64,000 bases of DNA from Flavicella sp042091695 (GTDB lineage: Bacteria > Bacteroidota > Bacteroidia > Flavobacteriales > Flavobacteriaceae), in NCBI GenBank assembly GCA_042091695.1, contig JBELHA010000004.1:13695-77694 (forward strand). Direction: 5' to 3'. Under the pieces are notes generated by a model, which saw nothing but the letters and a program-made list of their open reading frames with translations, was not told the DNA's origin and searched no databases. This document shows, one piece after another, positions 36,222 to 43,784 of this stretch. Each line of letters begins with the position of its first letter. Positions within the stretch are counted from its first letter, which is position 1. The position numbers and the translations under genes are program-made.

Positions 36222-37291
36222 TTTTTTTTTTCTGACTCGAAAGTGATAGATGCCATTTGCATTAAGGACAATTCTACAAGCAAGCGTTTGTTTTTACTCA
36301 CTTTGTAATTTAGATCGCAGTCATTTGCTTTTTCAATGGCTTCCATTAAAAAAGGCAAGGAGGCAGCAGTAGCTTGTGTGAGGTATTGCTTTTTGGCAGC
36401 ATCTCCCACTTCCAATAAAGCAACGGTTTCCTTGTCTTTGGCAACGAGTAAATCTCTAAAATGAGTGGCCAATCCGTTTATAAAATGATGGCCTTCAAAT
36501 CCTTTGCTAAGGATGTCATTAAAGGAAATGAGTACTTGTGGTATATTGTTAGAGAGCAATAAATCTGTAATCTTAAAAAAGACATCGTAATCGAGGACAT
36601 TAAGGTTTTCAGTAACTGCTTGTCTCGTCAAATTTTTTCCAGAAAAACTAATTACTCTATCAAATATCGAGAGCGCATCTCTCATGGCACCGTCTGCCTT
36701 TTGAGCAATGACATGTAAGGCATCGTCTTCGGCAGTAATTCCTTGAAAGTCAGCTATTTTTTTAAGATGATTTTTTGCATCTAAAACACCAATTCTTTTG
36801 AAATCGAATATTTGACATCGCGAGAGTATGGTTGGAATAATTTTATGCTTTTCCGTAGTTGCTAAAATAAAAATAGCATGTGCTGGTGGTTCTTCTAAGG
36901 TTTTCAGAAACGCATTAAAAGCGGCCTGAGATAACATGTGTACCTCATCTATGATATACACCTTGTACTTTCCTGTTTGAGGAGGAATACGCACTTGGTC
37001 AGTCAGGGATCGTATGTCGTCTACGGAGTTGTTAGATGCAGCATCTAATTCAAATACATTGAAAGCAAAATCCTCATCTTCTGATGTTTCGGAGCTAGTG
37101 TTGATTTGTTTCGCAAGAATACGTGCACAACTCGTTTTTCCAACCCCACGAGGTCCTGTAAACAATAAAGCCTGTGCTAAATGGTTGTTTTTTATGGCAT
37201 TCTCTAAAGTATTGGTAATGGCCTGTTGGCCAACCACGTCTTCAAATACCTGTGGACGGTACTTACGAGCAGATACTATAAATTGTTCCAT
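36206..37291 (-). CDS. dnaX: DNA polymerase III gamma/tau subunit, ATPase part (zero frame)
   Basis: Clamp-loader AAA+ subunit. MEQFIVSARKYRPQVFEDVVGQ is the standard N-terminus (an ATG three codons upstream is possible). Walker A is GPRGVGKTS (46-54), Walker B IIDEVHML, and the sensor 1 region LATTEKHK. The four-Cys zinc module of E. coli DnaX is absent: the segment between ARILAKQIN and FELDAASNNS has none of its cysteines. In the zero frame translation passes through A11 and ends four codons later (VATT, stop at 36206-36208), giving a gamma-like product of 361 residues. Confidence 0.95.
   Translation of the reverse strand: MEQFIVSARKYRPQVFEDVVGQQAITNTLENAIKNNHLAQALLFTGPRGVGKTSCARILAKQINTSSETSEDEDFAFNVFELDAASNNSVDDIRSLTDQVRIPPQTGKYKVYIIDEVHMLSQAAFNAFLKTLEEPPAHAIFILATTEKHKIIPTILSRCQIFDFKRIGVLDAKNHLKKIADFQGITAEDDALHVIAQKADGAMRDALSIFDRVISFSGKNLTRQAVTENLNVLDYDVFFKITDLLLSNNIPQVLISFNDILSKGFEGHHFINGLATHFRDLLVAKDKETVALLEVGDAAKKQYLTQATAASLPFLMEAIEKANDCDLNYKVSKNKRLLVELSLMQMASITFESEKKKVATT
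36221..36231 (-). other. dnaX: A11 homopolymer slippage site inside dnaX
   Basis: Eleven consecutive A residues on the coding strand (T11 on the plus strand), preceded by TCAG and followed by GTAGC. Zero frame leads to TAA within five codons; the -1 frame stays open for 208 codons. Thermus thermophilus dnaX produces gamma and tau through transcriptional slippage on an A9 run, and E. coli uses a -1 ribosomal shift on A6G, so such a run in dnaX has precedent. Confidence 0.75.
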
Positions 37292-37535
37292 GTAGTGCAT
37301 TTGTTTACAAAAACAAATGTAGCAAATCGCATCTGTATTCGCAATTAAATAACAGTAGATATTTTTCGAGTATATTTGTGAATGCTTTCTAAATTTGAGT
37401 CATTTTCTGCAATCATATTTGAAAACAAACCCATAACTTACAGTTTTTGTTTTTTTAGTGGTTCTTGTTAGGATTTAGAATAAATTTCGTCCAATGAAAT
37501 GTAGTATTTAATTTTCAGTTACAATTATAACTTTT

Positions 37536-38165
37536 ATGACCTATAAAACACCTTACTTAAATTTATTATTTTTATTCTTATTTTTCACTTCTTTTAACCA
37601 AATTTATGCTCAAGATTATGCGGAAAAAGTAAAGAGCGGTACTTTGAAAGTAGCCTATTTTGCTAGTGGTTGTTTTTGGTGTGTTGAAGCTGTGTATGAG
37701 AGCATACATGGAGTGGAGGAGGCTGTATCCGGCTATGCTGGAGGAACTAGTAAAAATCCCACTTATGCACAAACGGCTTCAGGAAAAAATGGGCATGCAG
37801 AAACAGTAGCAGTTTATTACGATCCCAAAATAGTTTCTTTTAGCACATTGATAGATGCGTATTACGCTTCTCAAGATCCAACAACTTATGGACAAGCGCC
37901 TGATTTTGGTACTGCGTACCGCTCCGTTATTTTTTATAAAAATGATACAGAAAAACGTATTGCCACTGCTGCTTTTGACAAACTTAATGAGGGCGACTAT
38001 AAAGGAAAAGTAGTCACAGAGATTGTACCGTTTGAAGTTTTTTATGAGGCTGAGTCCTATCATCAAAATTTTGAACTTTTAAATCCTTACAATAGCTATA
38101 TACGCGGCGTTTCCAAACCAAGACTCCAACGTTTTAAGCAGCAATTTTCTTCATTAAAAAAATAA
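37536..38165 (+). CDS. msrA: Exported peptide-methionine (S)-S-oxide reductase
   Basis: MsrA reduces methionine-S-sulfoxide. The catalytic motif is GCFWCVEAVYE (residues about 45-55). EAVSGYAGG, GHAETVAVYYDP and the C-terminal AESYHQNFELLNP are family blocks. The mature domain is preceded by a 25-residue signal peptide ending NQIYAQ, so the enzyme acts in the periplasm. It precedes an ABC exporter by 45 bp on the same strand; co-transcription is plausible. Confidence 0.95.
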   Translation: MTYKTPYLNLLFLFLFFTSFNQIYAQDYAEKVKSGTLKVAYFASGCFWCVEAVYESIHGVEEAVSGYAGGTSKNPTYAQTASGKNGHAETVAVYYDPKIVSFSTLIDAYYASQDPTTYGQAPDFGTAYRSVIFYKNDTEKRIATAAFDKLNEGDYKGKVVTEIVPFEVFYEAESYHQNFELLNPYNSYIRGVSKPRLQRFKQQFSSLKK

Positions 38166-38210
38166 TTAGAGGTTTTTTTAAACACTTAACAATAATCACA
38201 AGTACTGTAT

Positions 38211-39947
38211 ATGACACAAAAAAATGTATCTTTTTCTTGGGCTTTTAAAGAATTTATTTGGCCTCGAAAAAAAATTGTATTGTTGGGAATCGTATTGATT
38301 CTTACACGTAGCTTATCTGGATTGGTTTTGCCTTATGCAAGTAAGAGTTTAATTGACGATTTGATTCCCTCCAAAGATTACGACGGTTTGTTTTTCTTGT
38401 TGGCTTTGGTATGTATTTCTATACTGATTCAGGCATCTAGTTCCTTTGCATTGACACGTTTGTTGAGTGTGGAAGCACAATTTTTGATTTCTCAACTTCG
38501 GGCCAAAGTACAGCAAAAATTACTGCGTTTGCCGATTCGTTTTTTTGATAATAATAAGTCTGGAGCATTGGTCTCACGGGTGATGACAGATGTAACGGGT
38601 GTTCGAAATTTGATAGGTACCGGATTGGTACAGTTAATTGGAGGTTCTGTTACCTCAATTATCTCTTTGGTGATTCTGATTAAAATCAATGCGTGGATGA
38701 CATTTTTTGTATTGGTTCCTGTATCCATTTTTGCATTGATAGCGATGAAAGCCTTTGCCTATATAAGACCTATATTTAAAGAAAGAGGGAAAATTAACGC
38801 TGAAGTTACTGGCCGTTTGACAGAAACCCTCAACGGTGTGCGAGTGATCAAAGGGTTCAATGCAGAAGCTCAAGAGAGTGCTGTTTTTGAATCTGGAGTA
38901 ACAAAATTGTTTTTAAATATCAAAAAAAGCTTGACTTCGACTGCTTTGATTACAAGTGCTTCTACTTTTTTATTGGGGCTCGCTTCTGCAGGTATCATGG
39001 GTATAGGTGGCTATTATATCATGCAGGGAACCTTGACTTATGGTGAGTTTGTTTCCTTTACCTTGTTTTTAGGTTTTATGATTGCTCCGATTGTACAAAT
39101 GAGTAATATTGGTAGCCAGTTGACCGAGGCAATGGCAGGTTTGGATCGAACGCAGGAATTGATGCAGATGGAGGAGGAGGATGATCCAACAGCACGTACT
39201 GAATTCCTTAAAGATATAGAGGGAGCCATTGTTTTTGACAAGGTGTCATTTAGCTATGAGGAAGGAAAAGAAGTATTGCATGAGGTTTCTTTTGATGCTC
39301 CTAAGGGTAGTGTAACAGCATTGGTGGGTTCTTCAGGCTCTGGTAAGTCGACAATTGCAGGATTGGCAGCTACCTATCTGAATCCAACAACAGGTAAGGT
39401 GACCTTGGATGGAACTGATTTAAGTACGGTAAATTTAAGTAGTTTTAGAAAAGATTTAGGAGTTGTTTTACAAGATGATTTTTTATACGAAGGTACCATA
39501 CGAGAAAATATATTATTTCCAAGACCAGAGGCTTCAGAAGACGATTTGATGGCAGCTGTTTCAGGAGCATATGTAGATGAATTTACAAATCGTTTTGAAT
39601 TGGGATTGGATACAGTAATTGGAGAAAGAGGTGTCAAGTTATCCGGGGGACAGCGACAACGTATCTCAATTGCACGTGCTTTATTGGCTGCACCAAAAAT
39701 TATTATATTGGACGAGGCAACTTCTAATTTGGATACCGAAAGTGAAGCTTTTATTCAAAAAAGTCTGCAACAATTGATGGAAGATAGAACAACCTTCGTG
39801 ATTGCACATCGTTTGAGTACCATACAGAAAGCAGATCAGATTTTAGTTATTGAAGATGGGCATATTGTAGAAAAAGGGACACATCCTGAATTGATAGCAA
39901 AACAAGGGAGGTATTTTGATTTGTTTACCTATCAAAGTAGAATATGA
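38211..39947 (+). CDS. ABC exporter (fused permease and ATPase), MsbA/type IV half-transporter
   Basis: A 578-residue half-transporter. Six transmembrane helices lie in residues about 20-305, followed by the nucleotide-binding domain. Walker A is GSSGSGKST, the Q-loop VLQDD, the signature LSGGQRQR, Walker B IIILDEATSNLD and the switch His in IAHRLST. It probably works as a homodimer. The substrate (lipid, peptide or drug) cannot be decided. A long palindromic terminator follows. Confidence 0.93.
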   Translation: MTQKNVSFSWAFKEFIWPRKKIVLLGIVLILTRSLSGLVLPYASKSLIDDLIPSKDYDGLFFLLALVCISILIQASSSFALTRLLSVEAQFLISQLRAKVQQKLLRLPIRFFDNNKSGALVSRVMTDVTGVRNLIGTGLVQLIGGSVTSIISLVILIKINAWMTFFVLVPVSIFALIAMKAFAYIRPIFKERGKINAEVTGRLTETLNGVRVIKGFNAEAQESAVFESGVTKLFLNIKKSLTSTALITSASTFLLGLASAGIMGIGGYYIMQGTLTYGEFVSFTLFLGFMIAPIVQMSNIGSQLTEAMAGLDRTQELMQMEEEDDPTARTEFLKDIEGAIVFDKVSFSYEEGKEVLHEVSFDAPKGSVTALVGSSGSGKSTIAGLAATYLNPTTGKVTLDGTDLSTVNLSSFRKDLGVVLQDDFLYEGTIRENILFPRPEASEDDLMAAVSGAYVDEFTNRFELGLDTVIGERGVKLSGGQRQRISIARALLAAPKIIILDEATSNLDTESEAFIQKSLQQLMEDRTTFVIAHRLSTIQKADQILVIEDGHIVEKGTHPELIAKQGRYFDLFTYQSRI

Positions 39948-39967
39948 TAGTAGTACCCACATTAATT

Positions 39968-40005
39968 AAAAACCTTTGTAAATAGATCTATTTACAAAGG
40001 TTTTT
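39968..40005. terminator. Palindromic bidirectional terminator after the ABC exporter
   Basis: A perfect 38-bp palindrome centred on AGATCT, with AAAAACC at one end and GGTTTTT at the other. It lies between the ABC gene and the convergent sulfatase gene (stop at 40036). Confidence 0.85.
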
Positions 40006-40035
40006 TGGGTTGTAACTTAGTTAACGCATGTATTG

Positions 40036-41739
40036 TTATGCTTTTTTCCTTTCTTTTTTTTTCTTCATTTTAGACTTTTTGAGGTTTTTCTCCTTTTTAG
40101 TGTATAGATCACTTTTCAAAAACTCATGTGAAATTACAACAGCTTTAGCCATGTCTTCTTCAGAGTAATCCCAATACGCATCAATGACCTTATTGTATGG
40201 GAATTGAGGTCCGTTTACTTTGTAATCCATTCTTAATTTTTTGAGTTTGACCTTTAATGCCGCAACTACTTTTTGATAGCTTGGATTGTCATACACATTG
40301 TTGTCCTCTGTAGGGTCTTTTTTTAGGTCATACAATTCCCAACCTGGCGGTGTGTCAGGGATGTCTTTTTTTTCCAAAGTACCGTAAAACATCAATAATT
40401 TATAGTGTTCCGTTCGAATTCCTATATGTGCAGGGATTTTGTGATGTGCCATGTGTAAAGGGTAATGGTAGTAGGCTGCATTGTCCCAGTTTTTTGGTGT
40501 TTTCCCAGTTTCAACAATGGATTTAAAACTATTACCTTGCATTACAGATGGAATTGTTCCTCCTGCAAAATCAATCAAAGTAGGTGCAAAATCAACATTT
40601 TCGATGGTAGCCTTGTTACGGCTTCCTTTCTTGATTGTTTTTGGGTAACGAATGATAAAGGGCATACGCATCCCTTCCTCATAGGCCCAACGCTTGTCAA
40701 AAAAATCGTGTTCGCCTAAATAATATCCTTGGTCAGAAGTATAAATAATGATGGTATTGTCATAAATTCCTTCTTTCTTTAAATGAGCAATAACACGTGC
40801 AATATTGTCATCGACCCCTTTTACGCAACGCAGGTATTTTTTTAAAAAACGTTGGTAGTTTTGCGATGTACTTGTTTTTTTTCCTGCCAAGACAGTGCCT
40901 TTGTGTACCTGAGAATTGTAACGTTCTGTATTGCGACTACTAACAGAGGAACCAATTCTATGAATCAGCTCATCATTATGTCCTCTAGTGGCAATAGAAC
41001 CATTATTTTTTCGGTTCCTTAAATTATCAGGCTCAGGAATTGTTACATCTGCAAGGTAGTCTTCATACCTCGGAGCATAGTCATAATTTCCATGGGGTGC
41101 TTTAAAGTGTAGTTTTAAGAAAAATGGTTTTTGTTTGTCTCTTTTTTGTAACCAATCAATTCCTGAATTGGCAATCATATCAGAGGAATGCCCCATCATT
41201 TGAACCGATCCTTTTTCTGATTTTTTTCCCAAATCAAAATCTTTGATAGGTTTGTCTTTTTCAGTGAAAATAGGGTTGAAATAATGTCCTTGAGAATGCA
41301 TGACTTTATAATAATCAAACGCGAGAGGAAGTATGCCTAAATGCCATTTTCCAATTACCCCTGTTTGGTATCCAGCATTGCGCATCTCTATTGGTAAATA
41401 CTGTCTTTTTTTATCAATCTTACCACCTAACGATGTGACCCCATTTACTGCACTGTATTGACCTGTAAGAATTGTAGCACGACTTGGGGAACAAATAGCA
41501 TTGTTACAAAAAGTATTCTCTAGGACCATTCCTTCCGCAGCAATTTTGTCTAGAGTAGGGGTTGGGTCTAGCGAGGCAAGTCTACCACCATAGGCACCAA
41601 TTGCCGTTGTGGTATGGTCGTCAGACATGATATAAAGAATGTTTGGTTTTGTCTGCGAATGAATTTTTGTAATTAAAAACAACAGTAGTAGAATAGTGGT
41701 GTTTTTTTTTAGTTTTTTTAATGTGTAGGTTTTGAGCAT
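40036..41739 (-). CDS. Exported arylsulfatase-family (type I, formylglycine) sulfatase
   Basis: A 567-residue S1-type sulfatase. A signal peptide occupies residues about 1-28. Metal-binding DD follows at 40-41 (YIMSDDH), and the modification motif is CSPSR (Cys83), converted to formylglycine by a sulfatase-maturing enzyme not present here. GKWHLG and IYTSDQGYYLGEHDFFDKRW are further active-site blocks. The very C-terminus is unusually Lys-rich (about 20 residues). It probably removes sulfate esters from an algal polysaccharide. Subfamily cannot be assigned by eye. It is transcribed apart from the ThuA operon, separated by a stem-loop. Confidence 0.93.
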   Translation of the reverse strand: MLKTYTLKKLKKNTTILLLLFLITKIHSQTKPNILYIMSDDHTTTAIGAYGGRLASLDPTPTLDKIAAEGMVLENTFCNNAICSPSRATILTGQYSAVNGVTSLGGKIDKKRQYLPIEMRNAGYQTGVIGKWHLGILPLAFDYYKVMHSQGHYFNPIFTEKDKPIKDFDLGKKSEKGSVQMMGHSSDMIANSGIDWLQKRDKQKPFFLKLHFKAPHGNYDYAPRYEDYLADVTIPEPDNLRNRKNNGSIATRGHNDELIHRIGSSVSSRNTERYNSQVHKGTVLAGKKTSTSQNYQRFLKKYLRCVKGVDDNIARVIAHLKKEGIYDNTIIIYTSDQGYYLGEHDFFDKRWAYEEGMRMPFIIRYPKTIKKGSRNKATIENVDFAPTLIDFAGGTIPSVMQGNSFKSIVETGKTPKNWDNAAYYHYPLHMAHHKIPAHIGIRTEHYKLLMFYGTLEKKDIPDTPPGWELYDLKKDPTEDNNVYDNPSYQKVVAALKVKLKKLRMDYKVNGPQFPYNKVIDAYWDYSEEDMAKAVVISHEFLKSDLYTKKEKNLKKSKMKKKKERKKA

Positions 41740-41915
41740 CTAGTTTTGTTTAGAAAATATACTTTACCACTCAAAATTAACAGTATCCATCAAAATAAAC
41801 TGTTCAAAGACAACAAAAATTAAAATGTATATGACATTTTAAGTGTTGTAAATATAGAAACAATCTTAGGCAGTAGTTTCAAACTGCTTATTGCTTTAAT
41901 ATTTTTTTAAAGCTA

Positions 41916-41959
41916 TAAGACCGAGATAGAAATATGAATATATTTCTATCTCGGTCTTA
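41916..41959. terminator. Long hairpin at the end of the ThuA operon
   Basis: A perfect 20-bp stem (left arm 41916-41935) with a GAAT tetraloop. It follows the small coupled membrane-peptide gene on the minus strand and precedes the sulfatase. No clean T-run follows on the minus strand, so it may stabilise a 3' end or act in both directions. Confidence 0.7.
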
Positions 41960-41982
41960 GTTGTTAATTTTTTCAATTTGTT

Positions 41983-42168
41983 TTAGTTGATGTCTTTTTT
42001 TAAAGGATACGTACTTGTGTCCGTTGTAAAAAATTTATGGTTGTCAATTAGGGTTTTTTGAAAGGATTTATTTTTATGAATAAAATAGTACTCTTTTTGA
42101 TATTTTTTGAACAATAGGAGTTCAAAAAATAACACAGCAAAACAAAAACATACAATACCTATTCTCAT
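41983..42168 (-). CDS. Small membrane peptide coupled to the ThuA gene
   Basis: A 61-residue frame beginning MRIGIVCFCFAVLFFELLLFKK, i.e. one hydrophobic helix (about 3-20), followed by a basic, polar tail. Its ATG overlaps the ThuA stop by four bases (ATGA), which indicates translational coupling and argues that it is real. It is followed by a long hairpin. Function unknown. Confidence 0.55.
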   Translation of the reverse strand: MRIGIVCFCFAVLFFELLLFKKYQKEYYFIHKNKSFQKTLIDNHKFFTTDTSTYPLKKDIN

Positions 42169-42944
42169 AGCTTAAATTTTTTGGATTCATTGTTTTTGTT
42201 CTCTGTCAACCACTCCAAAGCAAATAATAACAATTTTTTGAAGTTTTTATCTTTTGATACAGCAAGACTATGTCCCAATGCAGTATAGAAAACTTTTCCT
42301 TTTCCATAATTTTTAACCCACGCTACAGGGCTTTCTTTTCCTTGGTAATTGGCAGTTAATAGTATTTTGTTTTCAGGGTTTAGATGGGTGTAAAAGTACA
42401 ACTCTTCGAACATTTCATAATTCGCAAACGAAGTATCGAGAATTCCATTATTTGCAACCAATTTTATAGGGTATTTGTGCATCTTAGGATGGTGGTCAAA
42501 TCGTGCTCCAATCATTTTATAAAACTCAGACCAATCTCCATTTTTGGTACTTCTAAAGGATGCAGTTGCCGAATGTATTCCCAATACAGGCATTCCCTTT
42601 TTGACAGCTTTTAGGATTCCCTTGTATTGTTGTTTTGAAAGGTTGTTGATGGTTGTGTTGATCAGTAAAACGTCATATTTTGAAAGTCCTTTTGCAAATA
42701 CTTCATAGTCTTCGGTATAGGTGACAAAGTAATTGTTTTCAATCTCCAAATGCTTTCTTATTTCTGCAGCTCTGCTTAAGTCATCGTGATAATCTCCACC
42801 ACCGATGTACAAAATATGAGTTCTGTCTTTTACTTTTCGCTTCTTGTAAATTGAAGTGTAGGGGTCAAATTTTACGGCTACATTATTTTGAGCATATGAA
42901 AAACAGCTGCATAAAATAAATAGAAGTAGTAGTTTAAATTTCAT
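42165..42944 (-). CDS. Exported ThuA-domain protein
   Basis: A 259-residue protein with a signal peptide (to about residue 19, SYAQ) and a ThuA-like glutamine-amidotransferase fold. It has HILYIGGGDYHDDLSRAAEI, a central LLINTTINN, VLGIHSATASFR (where the family has GLHxA) and KVFYTALGHSLA near the C-terminus. ThuA domains occur in bacterial carbohydrate loci and often next to DUF1080. The chemistry is unsettled and may concern 3-keto sugars. It is 1 bp downstream of the DUF1080 gene. Confidence 0.9.
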   Translation of the reverse strand: MKFKLLLLFILCSCFSYAQNNVAVKFDPYTSIYKKRKVKDRTHILYIGGGDYHDDLSRAAEIRKHLEIENNYFVTYTEDYEVFAKGLSKYDVLLINTTINNLSKQQYKGILKAVKKGMPVLGIHSATASFRSTKNGDWSEFYKMIGARFDHHPKMHKYPIKLVANNGILDTSFANYEMFEELYFYTHLNPENKILLTANYQGKESPVAWVKNYGKGKVFYTALGHSLAVSKDKNFKKLLLFALEWLTENKNNESKKFKL

Positions 42945-42945
42945 A

Positions 42946-43680
42946 TTATATTTTTTTTAGGTAAATGTCCTTAAAAGAGATATCTATAACATGTTTTTTG
43001 TGTAGTTGAATGGCTAATTTACCATGCATACCAACCCCCATGCTTTTGTGAATGCTATCGTTTAATGTATGGTCTCCATTAAAATCAACAAGAGTAACAC
43101 CATTTAATTTGGTTGTAATATTAGTTCCTTTACAGGATAGGTATAACTCATTCCATTCGTTTTTTCCTGTATTGTACTTCCAGTTCTCAGGTGTTGGGTA
43201 ACTTTCTAATTTCCATGAAGTTGTTAGTGGTTCTAACCAGTGTTTTACACCATCTGTCTCATCATAGAGTAAACCTGTTCTAAAAGGTTTGGGTGGGTGG
43301 ATGTCTATTTGAGGTCCTTGCATTTTATTTTGTGCTAAATCCAGTTTACTTCTGAATTGTATACCGCTATTCCCGTTTAGAGCATCATTGCTTTTAAATT
43401 TAATTTTGAATTCAAAGTCCCCTAAATTTTCTTTAAATACCAACCAGCTTCCTGGGTGGTTTTTATCAGTGGATTTACAGTGAACTTCTCTATTTTCGAT
43501 AGTCCAAAAAGTGTTGCTTTTTTCGAGGTCATTACTAACGACACTCCAATTATCAAATGTTTTTCCGTCAAAAACAGACTGCCACTCTTGAGATTTAGCT
43601 CTGTTTACATTGTTTTTACAGGAAACAAGTAATACTAGTAGTAATAAAGGGATATGTTTCATAACTAACTTTTTTTTCAA
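42946..43680 (-). CDS. DUF1080 (3-keto-disaccharide hydrolase-like) lipoprotein
   Basis: The protein has 244 residues with the start at 43680; a second ATG at 43662 gives a more typical signal peptide. The lipobox is LLVSC, so it is membrane-anchored. The rest is a single concanavalin-like DUF1080 domain: WQSVFDGKTFDNWSVV at the N-terminus, FKFKSNDALNGNSGIQFRS-like sequence in the middle, and LNGVTLVDFNGDH. Some DUF1080 members cleave 3-keto-glycosides. It lies in an operon with the ThuA gene and follows the beta-helix genes by about 100 bp. Confidence 0.9.
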   Translation of the reverse strand: MKKKLVMKHIPLLLLVLLVSCKNNVNRAKSQEWQSVFDGKTFDNWSVVSNDLEKSNTFWTIENREVHCKSTDKNHPGSWLVFKENLGDFEFKIKFKSNDALNGNSGIQFRSKLDLAQNKMQGPQIDIHPPKPFRTGLLYDETDGVKHWLEPLTTSWKLESYPTPENWKYNTGKNEWNELYLSCKGTNITTKLNGVTLVDFNGDHTLNDSIHKSMGVGMHGKLAIQLHKKHVIDISFKDIYLKKI

Positions 43681-43784
43681 ATCTACAATTTTAAAAAGGT
43701 TATAAATATAACAAAACCAACAAAACCTGTTGTGTATATAACACTATTAGGAATTGTTGGTTTCGTAATTAATCTTCAAAAATC

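Noticed and set aside
37528..37535. TAACTTTT directly before msrA as a promoter -7 box
   Set aside because: It abuts the start codon, which would leave no leader, and the last base differs from the consensus.
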